This document shows, piece after piece, positions 1 to 10,614 of a stretch of DNA of 64,000 bases. A program made the translations under genes and the position numbers. Source of the stretch: Corydoras sp. C115 (Eukaryota; Chordata; Actinopteri; Siluriformes; Callichthyidae); contig JAFMOC010000787.1 in assembly GCA_019802505.1 (NCBI GenBank), positions 310,001 to 374,000 on the forward strand, written 5' to 3'. Under the pieces are notes generated by a model. The model was given only the letters and a program-made list of their open reading frames with translations, did not search any database and had not been told where the DNA came from. Within the stretch, counting starts at the first letter, position 1, and every line of letters begins with the position of its first letter.

Positions 1-1569
1 GTTTTATCACATGGTATTAACATTAATCATTTAACTATTGTTCCACTATGTGAGGTATCTCTGATCACTATTTGATAACCTATGATTTAGAAATTGATAT
101 TGATCCAGTCATTAAACCGCAATATGATATGAAGCGTACAATCATTCCCTCTACTGCTTTGTCATTCTTACAACATTTCCCCGAATTAAACATTAAACCA
201 GCATTAGGACCCGATGAACTTGAAAACACAGCGGAATACCATAAACGCGTATTTTCTGCAACCTTAGACAGTGTCGCTCCACTTAAACTAAAAAGGATTA
301 AAGATAAGAGACTCGTTCCATGGTTTAATGATCAAACACACGCCCTAAAACAAACCACTAGAACCATGAAGCGTAAATGGAGACGAACTAAATTAGAGGT
401 ATTTAGGGTTGCATGGAAGGACAGTATGACTGAGTACAAACATGCACTCAATGCAGCGAAGACTAAATATTATTCTGAATTAATAGAGAACAACAAAAAC
501 AACCAAAGATTCCTCTTTAGTACCATTGCCAAATTAACTCGAAGTGCTACTGAATCAGATTCACAGATTCACTCACAGTTCAGCAGCAATGATTTCATAA
601 ATTTCTTTAGTGATAAAATTGAAAACATAAGACTTAAATCATCTAAAGCATTGTGTAGCATAATCAATAATCAACCCAAATTGTATAATATAGTACAAGA
701 GTTAAATACCTTTAACCCCATATCTAAAAACGAGCTTGTCTCATTAATTACACAATCAAAGACAACATCCTGTTAGACCCAATACCTACAAACCTGTTTA
801 AAGACCTCCTACCAAATATTACAGAGCCTTTTATAAACATTATAAATTCATCACTTAAAATAGGCTATGTCCCCAAAAATCTGAAGTGTGCAGTCATTAA
901 ACCATTACTTAAAAAACCTAATTTAGATCCTCTAATACTGTCCAACTATAGACCAATATCAAACCTTCCTTTTGTCTCTAAAATCCTAGAAAAAATTGTG
1001 TTCAACCAGCTGAATCACCATCTTCTAGCTAATAACGTTCATGAAGTTTTTCAGTCAGGTTTTAGGTCTCATCATAGCACTGAGACAGCCTTAATTAAAG
1101 TCGTTAATGACTTATTAATGTCCTCTGATAATAACCAAATCTCTTTTCTTGTATTATTAGATCTTAGTGCAGCCTTTGACACTATAGACCATAACATCTT
1201 AGTTGATAGATTAGAAAACACTGTGGGCGTTACAGGATCTGCACTCCAGTGGTTTACCTAATGATGGTTGTTCAGTCAGTAATCTCGAGGACTGCATTTA
1301 AGATATTAAAACATGGATGTCAAAAAACTTCCTACTGCTAAATTCTGATAAAACAGAGTTTCTAATAGTTGGACCCAAGGACAAAATGAAAACAAAGCTT
1401 CTAACACTATGTTAAACCTTGATAACTCTTTAATTAGACCCAGTTCATCTGTAAATAATCTCGGTGTCATTATTGATTCAGATCTCTCTTTTACAAAGCA
1501 CATTAGCAATATTACTAGAATTGCATTTTTTCACCTACGTAACATTTTGAAGCTACAAAATATCCTCTA
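1..1569 (+). mobile_element. L2-clade LINE, 5' portion of a split copy (ORF2 endonuclease end, linker, RT)
   Basis: Degenerate ORF2 of an L2-type non-LTR retrotransposon entering from the left edge. The first 70 bases encode the end of the APE endonuclease; 72-776 encode the basic linker; 780-1261 encode early RT motifs (NYRPISNLPF, QSGFR, LLDLSAAFDTIDHN). The reading frame shifts near 770, and the reverse-strand copy at 3464-4198 is broken at the same place, so the break predates both copies or their split. About 0.2 kb between the codons for ALQWF and PNDGCS (near 1258) is missing compared with the inverted copy, removing the YADD catalytic segment, so this copy is dead. The element stops near 1569 and resumes at about 5464, because an inverted L2 sits in between. 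L2 assignment rests on protein-motif recognition. Confidence 0.88.
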
Positions 1570-4500
1570 GTTCAAGTTCAAGTAATTTATTTATATAGCG
1601 CTTTTTACAACTGTACATTGTCACAATACAGCTTTACTGAATGAAAAGCCTTTAAACCCCCAAAGAGCAAGCCGAAGCGACAGTGGCAAGAAAAAAAACT
1701 CCCTTTTTAGTTGTTATTTAAGGAAGAAACCTTGGGAGGACCAAGACTCAGTGGGGGACTCATCCTCCTTGAGCAGTCAGGCAGCAACAACAATGTAGGA
1801 CACTAATGTACAGATATTAAACAAATGGAAAAACTAACAACTGGAAAACTATATGTTAGTCCATTAGGGGGCGTCCTGCAGGACCGCCAGTTAAATTAAT
1901 ATTCAGGTTCCATCCAGTATTCGTCGGCAGAGCCATGGATGAAGATCTCGAGGAAGCCAGGGGACACCTCAAAAGAAACAGACAAGGAAGGCAGTTAGAG
2001 CTAATAATAAAGCACGGCATTTAATTAATAAGTAATTTATTGACACAATGCAGCATGTGACTCCGGGATCACTGACTAGAGCAGCATAACTAAAAGTGGA
2101 AGATACTGCAGACTCTACATAGTTGAGATGGCGCCCCGGAACAGCATCATTTCAGCGCCACACCCCCCCCCCCCCCATTAATGATGAGGTGGGTGAAGAG
2201 GTAAAACGCCAGCAAACACTGATCAGAGATTACCCCCACAACACAGCCAAGCCTGAGATCTACATCTTTATCTACAGGGGATTAATTAAACGCAAGATTA
2301 AATAAATGTGTTTTTAATTTATTTTTAAAGATTAATAGTGATTTATAATCTCGAACAGTAACTGGAAGGCTATTCCAAAGTTGAGGAGCCTTGTGGGAGA
2401 ACGCTCTTCCACCAGCAGTAACTTTATTTATTCTAGGAGCTAAGAGTAAACCAGCACCTTGAGAGTGGAGCTCTCGTGTTGGCTTGTACGATTGAATTAG
2501 CTCACTCAGATACTGTGGAGCCTGATTATGTAGAATTTTATATGTTATTAATAAAATTTTGTACTCGATACGAAACTTAACTGGTAGCCAGTGCAAGTTT
2601 GATAACACAGGACTGATATGATCAAACTTTCTGGTTTTAGTTAAAACTCTAGCTGCAGCATTTTGCACAAGTTGTAATTTAACATTCGAAATGTTACGAA
2701 GGTGAAAAAAATGCAATTCTAGTAATATTGCTAATGTGCTTTGTAAAGGAGAGATCTGAATCAATAATGACACCGAGATTATTTACAGATGAACTGGGTC
2801 TAATTAAAGAGTTATCAAGGTTTAACATAGTGTTAGAAGCTTTGATAATTTTGTCCTTGGGTCCAACTATCAGAAACTCTGTTTTATCAGAATTTAGCAG
2901 TAGGAAGTTTTTTGACATCCATATTTTAATATCTCAAATGCAGTCCTCGAGCTTACTGATTGAACAACCATCATTAGGGTTACCTGAAACATATAACTGT
3001 GTATCATCTGCATATGAGTGGAAACTGATTCCATGTTGACGAATAATTGATCCCAATGAAAGCTTATATAATGCAAATAGGAGTGGACCCAGAACTGACC
3101 CTTGTGGGACACCATAATTAACTTTCGCAAGATCAGAACATTGGTTGTTAACACAGGTGAATTGATATCGATCTGTCAGGTAGGATTTAAACCACTGGAG
3201 TGCAGATCCTGTAACGCCCACAGTGTTTTCTAATCTATCAACTAAGATGTTATGGTCTATAGTGTTAAAGGCTGCACTAAGATCTAATAATACAAGAAAA
3301 GAGATTTGGTTATTATCAGAGGACATTAATAAGTCATTAACGACTTTAATTAAGGCTGTCTCAGTGATATGATGAGACCTAAAACCTGACTGAAAAACTT
3401 CATGAACGTTATTAGCTAGAATATTTGGTAGCAGGTCTTTAAACAGGTTTGTAGGTATTGGGTCTAACATACAGGATGTTGTCTTTGATGTGTAATTAAT
3501 GAGACAAGCTCTTTTTTAGATATGGGGTTAAAGGTATTTAACTCTTGTACTATATTATTTTCTCTACCACTAGATTTTTCAGAAATCATTGAGGGTTGAT
3601 TATTGATTATGCTACACAATGCATTAGATGATTTAAGTCTTATGTTTTCAATTTTATCACTAAAGAAATTTATGAAATCATTGCTGCTGAACTGTGAGTG
3701 AATCTGTGAATCTGATTCAGTAGCACTTCGAGTTAATTTGGCAATGGTACTAAAGAGGAATCTTTGGTTGTTTTTGTTGTTCTCTATTAATTCAGAATAA
3801 TATTTAGTCTTCGCTGCATTGAGTGCATGTTTGTACTCAGTCATACTGTCCTTCCATGCAACCCTAAATACCTCTAATTTAGTTTGTCTCCATTTACGCT
3901 CCATGGTTCTAGTGGTTTGTTTTAGGGCGCCTGTTTGATCATTAAACCATGGAACGAGTCTCTTATCTTTAATCCTTTTTAGTTTAAGTGGAGCGACACT
4001 GTCTAAGGTTGCAGAAAACACGTGTTTAAGGTATTCCGCTGTGTTTTCAAGTTCATCGGGTCCTGATGCTGGTTTAATGTTTAATTCGGGTAAATGTTGT
4101 AGGAATGACACAGCAGTAGAGGGAATGATTGTACGATTCATATCATATTGCGGTTTAATGACTGGATCAATATCAATTTCTAAATCATAGGTTATCAAAT
4201 AGTGATCGGAGATGACCTCACATAGTGGAACAATAGTTAAATTATTAATGTTAATACCATGTGATAAAACTTAGTCTAATGTATGTTTACAGCAATGTGT
4301 TTTACCAACTACACTTTGAGTAATGCCCATGGAATCTAGGATGGAGACAATGGCTAATTTAAATGAGTCTAGTGGGTTTTCAAAGAGAACATTTAAGTCA
4401 CCGACTATTAAGGCCTTGTCTGATGAGATTACTATGTTAGAGAGAAATTTACCAAATTCTTTAATAAACTCTGTATATGGGCCAGGAGGGCGGTATATGG

Positions 4501-5463
4501 TAATAAGTTGCATTAGATTGGATTTATTCTTCAATGCAGATGAGCTGCTTATGTTGAGTACAAGAGCTTAGAAGGATTTTGACTCATACTTATTATTAAG
4601 TGTTACATTTATGTTTTCTTTATAGATCGTAGCCATTCCACCTCCTCGTCCACTAAGACGTAGTTTATGAGCATAAGTATAACCAGGTGGAGAGGCATCA
4701 TTTAATGCTAGGTATTCATTGGCCCTAATCCTGGTCTCTGTGAGACAAAAGACATTTAGGAAGTTATCAGTAATTATTTCTTGAACTAGAGCTTATTTTG
4801 ATAAAAGTGACCTAATGTTTAATAACCCAAGATTTCATTTAAAAGTGTTTCTTACATTACTTGAGGTTGTATTGATATTAATGAGATTTTTTTGGCACAC
4901 CTTTTGGACTCTTTTTGTTTTTTGCTCACTGCGATACTTGATAACTGTCTTAATGGTTTGGAACCTAGTTATTGTGGGTGACGACTCCTGGCAGTTTGCA
5001 GGCAGTTAGTTAGGCCATTCTGTCTGCTGCCTGGCCTTGGCTCTGAATTGTCAATTTTTATTCCTATATGAAGAAAAAACCTTATCGGCTATGTTATGTG
5101 ACATGAGCGCAGCACCCTCCCGGGAAGGATGGATGCCGTCCCATTTCAAAAGGCCAGGCCTTCCCTCAAAAGTATACCAATTATCAATAAAGGTAATGTT
5201 GTTTTTTTCTGAGCACCACTTAGACATCCAGCAACGCAGTGACCATAATCTGCTGTAGGTTTTGCCGCCACGCCTAAACGTCGCCTGGTCGTCACCCACT
5301 CGCCCTGCTGCAAGGGCTCTAAAGCCGGAGATTTAGGACCTAATCCTGTGGCATTTGGGCTGGCTAAACTGGTCCCTGACACATCTTCTCTAACATGACC
5401 CTGTTCTAAAACCCGAATGCGCTCTTCTAGCACTGAAATCTTGCTAGAAGATCTTGCTCCCTC
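1570..5463 (-). mobile_element. L2-clade LINE, near-complete inverted copy nested in another L2
   Basis: A minus-strand L2 with its 3' end at about 1570 and its 5' end near 5463. The 3'UTR (about 1570-2280) contains the terminal tract that reads gcgctatataaataaat on the minus strand, matching the ends of the copies at 6655 and 57930. ORF2 runs from about 4840 down to 2282 in broken frames; ORF1-like sequence lies at 5051-5466. The flanking plus-strand L2 is cut between the codons for LQNIL (near 1560) and DADKLIHTF (from 5468), so this copy inserted inside it. Target-site duplications are not clear. Together, 1-6655 forms a large imperfect inverted repeat. Confidence 0.85.
2282..4840 (-). pseudogene. 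L2 ORF2 remnant: APE endonuclease plus reverse transcriptase
   Basis: Read on the minus strand: the endonuclease starts near 4840 (motifs CLTETRI and, at about 4400, GDLN, the metal-binding and catalytic signatures of APE-type nucleases). The linker follows at 4198-3464, and RT motifs at 3470-2934 include NPNDGC, GVPQGSVLGPLLF and the catalytic YADDTQLY. The C-terminal region ends at 2282 with LKTHLFNLAFN and a stop. At least three frame changes or stops (near 4570, 3470 and 2930-2700) break the frame, so it is a pseudogene. Unlike the plus-strand copy at 1-1569 it keeps the YADD box. Family identity comes from recognised L2 protein motifs. Confidence 0.85.
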
Positions 5464-5466
5464 CAA
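5051..5466 (-). pseudogene. L2 ORF1 remnant with SGNH-esterase-like end
   Basis: Two overlapping open frames on the minus strand. The upstream part (5466 to about 5300) begins with a short heptad-like helix (ISVLEERIRVLEQ), as in LINE ORF1 coiled coils. The downstream part ends with KWDGIHPSREGAALMSHNIA; the D-x-x-H-P pattern matches block V of SGNH/GDSL esterases, which are known in ORF1 of some CR1/L2 elements. The active-site serine block is not recognisable and the frame shifts near 5250. It lies directly upstream of the ORF2 remnant on the same strand, as expected for ORF1. Confidence 0.5.
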
Positions 5467-6655
5467 GATGCAGATAAACTAATTCATACTTTTATTACCT
5501 CAAGGTTAGATTATTGTAATTTACTTCTGACAGGATGTTCTAATAAATCATAACGTAAATTACAACTTGTGCAAAATGCTGCAGCAAGAGTTTTAACTTA
5601 AACCAGAAAGTTTGATCATATCAGTCCTGTGTTATCAAGCTTGCACTGGCTACCAGTTAAGTTTCGTATCGAGTACAAAATTTTATTGATAACATATAAA
5701 ATTCTACATAATCAGGCTCCACAGTATCTGAGTGAGCTGATTCAATCGTACAAGCCAACACGTGAGCTCCGATCTCAAGGTGCTGGTTTACTCTTAGCTC
5801 CTAGAATAAATAAAATTACTGCTGGTGGAAGAGCGTTCTCCCACAAGGCTCCTCAACTTTGGAATAGCCTTCCAGTTACTGTTTGTGATTCTGAATCACT
5901 ATTAATCTTTAAAAATAAATTAAAAACACATTTATTTAATCTTGCGTTTAATTAATTCCCTGTAGATAAAGATGTAGATTTCAGGCTTGGCTGTGTTGGG
6001 GTGGTAATCTGCGATCAGTGTATGCTGGCGTTTCACCTCTTTACCCACCTCATCATTAATGGGGGGGGGGTGGCGCTAAAAGGATGCTGTTCCGGGGCAC
6101 CATCTCAACCATGTAGAGTCTGCAGTATCTGCCTCTTTTAGTTATGCTGCTCTAGTCAGTGATGCCGGAGTCACATACTGCACTGTGTCAATCAATTACT
6201 TATTAATTAAATGCCGTGCTTTATTATTAGCTCTAACTGCCTTCCTTTGTCTGTTTCTTTTGAGGTATGACCGGCTTCCAGGAGATCTCCATCCATGGTT
6301 CTGCTGACTAATACTGGATGGACCCTGAATATTAATTGGACTGGCGGTCCTGCAGGACGCCCTTAATGGACTCACATATAGTTTTCCAGTTGTTAGAGTT
6401 TTTCCATTTGTTTAATATCTGGACATGGCTGTCCTACATTGTTGTTGCTGCCTGGCCGCTCAATGAGGATGAGTCCCCCACTGAGTCTTGGTCCTCACAA
6501 CGTTTCTTCCTTAAATAAAAACATAAAAGGGAGTTTTTTCTTGCCACTGTCGCTTCGGCTTGCTCTTTGGGGGTTTAAAGGCTTTTCATTCTGTAAAGCT
6601 GCTTTGGGACAATGTACTGTTTAAAAAGCGCTATATAAATAAATAAATAACTTTT
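5464..6655 (+). mobile_element. L2-clade LINE, 3' portion of the split copy
   Basis: Continuation of the L2 at 1-1569. It begins with codons for DADKLIHTFITSRLDYCN and encodes the RT C-terminal region (5629-5955, ending in LKTHLFNLAFN), followed by a 3'UTR of about 0.7 kb that includes a poly-G tract near 6060. The 3' end reads gcgctatataaataaataa, the same terminus as the other L2 copies here. Its C-terminal protein is nearly identical to that of the inverted copy (2282-2773), so both belong to the same subfamily. Confidence 0.85.
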
Positions 6656-6767
6656 ATAGTTAGTTTTTATTTTATTTAAATAACTTTTTTGTTTGTGAAT
6701 TGTTTGATTTGAATTGTTTGTGTGTGTGTAATGTTGTAGTCCTGATGTATCATTATTTCTCTCTCAG

Positions 6768-6941
6768 GTTGAGTTTGTGTTCTCTATCAGGTGAAAGTTG
6801 TTCAGTTCTATCTTCAGTTCTCAGTTCTGGTTCCTGCAGTCTGATAGAACTGGAACTGGGTGGAAATAAACTGAAGGATTCAGGAGTGAAGTCTCTCTGT
6901 ACTGCACTGACACAACCAGAGTGTACACTGAACATACTGAG
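6768..6941 (+). CDS. NLR-type leucine-rich-repeat exon (locus 1, first visible)
   Basis: A 174-bp internal exon with acceptor ttctctctcag at its left edge and donor gtaaca at its right; it starts with one base and ends with two bases of split codons, so it is phase 2-2 and insertable without frame change. It encodes 58 residues beginning LSLCSLSGESCS and ending PECTLNILR, two ribonuclease-inhibitor-type LRR units (LIELELGGNKL is the L-x-x-L-x-L-x-x-N-x-L strand). Such exons form the C-terminal LRR domain of the large fish NLR (NLRC3-like) family, cytosolic pattern sensors. Upstream exons are not in the window. The exon closely resembles those at 11928, 12723, 54276 and 62109. It could be a pseudo-exon if the locus is dead; no transcript evidence is available. 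Confidence 0.82.
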
Positions 6942-6949
6942 GTAACATC

Positions 6950-7160
6950 ACACATGCACTCATATACACGCACACATACTGACGCACACAGTTTTTCTCA
7001 AACACACACACACACACTGTTTCTCTCCTACACACGATATTTATGCACGGAAATTTATGCACACAAATGCGCACACACACACCTGATAACACACAAATGT
7101 ACACTTTAGAGTTTGTGTGTGTGTATTTATGTGTGTGCATTTGTGTGTGCCTATGCATAC
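6950..7160. repeat. (CA)n/(GT)n-rich intron tract
   Basis: Degenerate CA-rich dinucleotide repeats start a few bases after the LRR exon donor and switch to GT-rich sequence near 7115. The same type of tract follows the exons at 12101, 12896, 54449 and 62282. Confidence 0.85.
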
Positions 7161-7289
7161 ATACTGATGTTCGTGACTGTGAGAGAAAGAGAATGAATAT
7201 ACGCTTAGTGGAAAGTGTATGATTGTGTGTTTGTGAAAAGAGACAGAATATTTGTTTTCTGGTTCTAAGAGTAGGTTCCTTCTCTGAAA

Positions 7290-7495
7290 TATGGAACCAA
7301 GGTCTTATAACACCAATCTATAAAAGTTGAGATAAATCTTAATAATTGATCTTAATAATCAGTGGGGCATCTGTGTCAGCAGTAATCTGAGGAAGTTATT
7401 AATCTAATATCATCAACTCAGGATTTTAAACTTCTTTACAGTACACAACGTCCTGAGTAGTATTCAGATTGGATTTCTATTAAATTACAACACAC
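7290..7495 (+). mobile_element. LINE reverse-transcriptase fragment inside the LRR-exon cassette
   Basis: Sequence from about 7290 (accaaggtcttataacacc) to 7495 matches the fragments at 13105-13130 plus 14225-14385 and at 53580-53735. In the last, the translation NQGLITPIYKSGDQFYPNN shows it is part of an RT domain. Here it is broken by stops. Its repeated position 0.35 kb after an LRR exon shows that exon and remnant were duplicated as one unit. Confidence 0.65.
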
Positions 7496-7852
7496 TGTAA
7501 CAGGTGCCTAGGGCACCTGATCTTCTGTTGTTTCTGTTCTGTTCTTTATTGAGTTAATTAACGTTTCGTTCATGGTCGTTTAGGTTAATTAGCTCTTTCT
7601 TTTAAATGATTTAGTTTTGTGCACGTGGTCGGGTGTCTATGTATTTATTTCCTGTGTTCCCCTTCCTCACTGCACGTCCTAGTTTTATGTTCGCTCGTTA
7701 TTTGTACCTCTGTGTTTTGGTGTCCCTACATCTCTAAAATAAATCCCTTTGATTCTGCTACCTGCATGCCTGGCTCTCTTCAGCGCGTTAGGGCGCTGCG
7801 GCTCTGCGCTTCATTTGCGCAGCCGCTTTTGATAGAGGTAGGCGAGTGTATC
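7496..7852 (+). mobile_element. LTR-like sequence A (plus orientation), host of a nested LTR element
   Basis: Starts TGTAACAGGTGCC, followed by a palindrome (aggtgcctagggcacct), and carries AATAAA near 7739. It resembles the LTR family at 14998-15451 but is clearly diverged. Its expected last bases (GTAACA) appear after 9858, so the minus-strand element at 7853-9858 seems inserted near its 3' end. The flanking intron cassette continues on both sides (…acacac before 7496, acacaacc after 9863), consistent with a solo LTR, although the target duplication cannot be read unambiguously in the AC-rich flank. Confidence 0.5.
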
Positions 7853-9858
7853 TGTTACCATCGTCCGTTTTTCCCCGGGAGGAGGGCGGCTAACGCGGAA
7901 GTGTAGCGTTCAGCCGCTCGCGCCTAGTGAGCGCTCCCGGGTACCGACCACGCGGGGAAAAATGCGTGCGTCAGTCCACGCCGAACGCTCCCACGGTATA
8001 CGACCCACGCGGAGAAGGTGCGCAGCGCCGTACCGTGGTTGAACGCGGAAGGAGAGTCCAAACACCGGGATAAAATCCAAAATGTATAATTTAATAAAAA
8101 TTGGTGTAGGGACACCAACGAAAATGGGGAACAAACAAAACAACGTAACATTGGGTATAGAAACCACAAAATAAAGACGTGCACCAAAGGGAAGGAAAAC
8201 TCAGAATAAATACAAAAGGATCTAAACACGTGAACAAAACAAACCAATCACCCAACTGAAACAATTAAGGAGGAAACGAGGGACAGGTGCTACAGGCACC
8301 TGTGACATACCCCCACCCCAAGGGTCGCGCTAAAAGGGAAAGCGGCCCAACAAACAAAAAAATAATAATAATAATAAACAGTACACGCAAAAAACAAAAA
8401 ACGGGGGGAGGTAAAAGTCCCTCTGGTGGTGAGGCATGCTGTGTGCCCCCTGCTGACGGCATGAAGCACGACCTCTCGCTGCAGGGGCGCGAATCGGCGC
8501 CCTCTTGCTGCGAGACGGGGATGGCTCCTCTGGTGTCCGGAGTCTGCGGCTGGCGGACCCTGGTGCTCGGAGAAAGCGATGGAGCGGTCCATGGCGCCCA
8601 GACTCGACCATCGGCGGTCCCCGGTGCTCTGCCTCGTCAGCGGCGCAGCCTCTGGTCCTCCGGCTCAGCGGTGGGTGACCCCTGGTGTCCGGAACTCTCC
8701 AGATAGTTAGGCACGTCTTTCTGTTACCATGTTACCTCCTTTTCCCCGGGAGGAGGGCGGCTAACGCGGAGGTGTAGCGTTCAGCCGCTCGTGCCTAGTG
8801 AGCGCTCCCGGGTACCGACCACGCGGGGAAAAATGCGTGCGTCGGTCCACGGCGAACGCTCCCATGGTATACGACCCACGCGGAGAAGGTGCGCAGCGCC
8901 GTACCGTGGTTGAACGCGGAAGGAGAGTCCAAACACCGGGATAAAATCCAAAATGTATAATTTAATAAAAATTGGTGTAGGGACACCAATGAAAATGGGG
9001 AACAAACAAAGGGAAGGAAAAAACGATCCCCCAACGTAAGAAGTGCCACATAGAATATCAAAAGAAAAAATGGAGAAAATTACAAAAAAAAAGCATGCAC
9101 CGGGACTAATGGGAAGGGAATGAAAGACAAATACCTGGCAACAGTCTCAAACACTCCCACACACAATGAATGGGCTTTACAAAGTCATAAGTAAAAAGAC
9201 AACTGTTGGTATTAGGAAGGAAACAACACTGGAATCGACCCAGGCCTGGGCTCCATGCAAAACCTCGTGGAGTCTCATTGGTTAAAAAAGGAAAACTCAG
9301 ACCAAGTCTCCAAAAAAAAATACAAAAGGTTTAAAATCTGCAGTGCAACAGGTTCCTCTGCTCAAGGAGGTGCCTCAACAATGAACAAATTAAGGACCCG
9401 ATGGTGAGAACTAAGGAGAAGTGCTGTGGAGATGAGACCAAAAATTGAGTGGCTTTAACTCACCTTGAATATGACCCTAAGACTACTGTCAAGCATGGTG
9501 GTGGAAAATGTTTTTCTTCTGACAGGCCAACTTCACCGCTGACTGAACGGGCTTCGCAAAATCCTGGGTGACAACAAGGGTCTTTTGCATGAGGAGTCCC
9601 TAAAAGACTATTTTTTTTCTCATTTCATGTAATTTTCTCCATTTTTTTTAATATTCTGTGTGTCACTGTTAAAATAAAGCTGGCATAAAATTATGAGAAG
9701 TTTCATTTGTTTTTTTGTATTTTAAAGTCAGTGGGGGATCAAATACTTCTTTCCTCCACTGTACAAAAGGAACTAAACACGTGAACAAAACAAACCAATC
9801 ACCCAACTGAAACAATTAAGGAGGAAACGAGGGACAGGTGCTACAGGCACCTGTGACA
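7853..9858 (-). mobile_element. Short LTR retroelement with two LTRs and about 0.4 kb interior
   Basis: On the minus strand two direct LTRs of the family starting TGTCACAGGTGCC and ending GGTAACA: a 3' LTR at 7853-8307 (455 bp) and a 5' LTR at 8722-9858 interrupted by a Tc1-like remnant. The interior (8308-8721) holds no gag or pol, but has a polypurine-like tract (ggggtgggggta on the minus strand) directly before the 3' LTR. It is therefore a deleted, non-autonomous element. Flanks are gtatc (7848-7852) and gtaac (9859-9863), a 4-of-5 match that may be the target duplication. A solo copy of the same LTR, with a perfect duplication, is at 14998-15451. Confidence 0.6.
9015..9765. mobile_element. 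Degenerate Tc1/mariner-like remnant within an LTR
   Basis: Interrupts the LTR of the preceding entry. Its right end reads ggggatcaaatacttc…cctccactg, a terminus I recognise from fish Tc1-type elements. The body is rearranged and carries no transposase frame. The left boundary is blurred by A-rich sequence. Confidence 0.45.
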
Positions 9859-10152
9859 GTAACACACAACCAATAACAATTACACTCTGTACTGTGGAGC
9901 TCAAATGCTGACATGAGCATTTAAATATGAATTTTGTTCATTTTAAATATTTACAGGCATAATTTATACATTAGATTTTTTAACTTGTAAATTTCATGTT
10001 AAAATATATTTCAACAAATCTTTTGATTTAAAATAATAGATGAAAAAAGTGTAAAGATGAAAAAAAAATCATTCAAATCTCAGAAATACAAGTTCAAGTG
10101 TGAGGTAAATTATTCAGGCTTCAGGAAAAGTAAACATTCAGGCCATCAAATG

Positions 10153-10345
10153 TGACATTCAATCCAATCAATCATCCAACCAATCAATCATTTAACCAAT
10201 CATTCATCCGATCATTCGACCATTCAATCAACCGATAAATGAACTAATCATTGGACCAAACTTTTAACCGATCATTCAATCAATCATTCAACTGATCAAT
10301 TGACCAATCATTTGAACAATCAATCAACTAATCAATTGACCAATC
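10153..10345. repeat. Degenerate minisatellite of caatcaatcatt-like units
   Basis: About 190 bp of imperfect repeats built from caatcaatcat and ccaatcattca blocks of about 12-14 bp, in the intron between LRR exons of locus 1. Confidence 0.7.
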
Positions 10346-10439
10346 ATTTAATTGAATATTCAAAATCACCAGTGTAGGACAGCCATTGTACAGACTGTAC
10401 AGTACAGATTGTGTGGTGATCAGGTGGCCCATATTTAAC

Positions 10440-10465
10440 ACGCACACACACACACACAGACACAC

Positions 10466-10518
<53 letters not shown>
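10440..10518. repeat. (CA)n then (TA)n microsatellite
   Basis: Compound dinucleotide repeat: CA repeats at 10440-10480 pass into TA repeats at 10481-10518. Confidence 0.9.
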
Positions 10519-10521
<3 letters not shown>

Positions 10522-10614
10522 TTTCCATCCAGTAAACATTGTAGCTGCAGTGCAGAGCTGACTACAACTCAAAAGCAACAAACAAGAACAGTAGTAAGTG
10601 CTAATGAAGCACAG

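Noticed and set aside
6336..6624. Two short open frames after the L2 coding end.
   Set aside because: They lie in the L2 3'UTR and have counterparts in other L2 copies as non-coding sequence.
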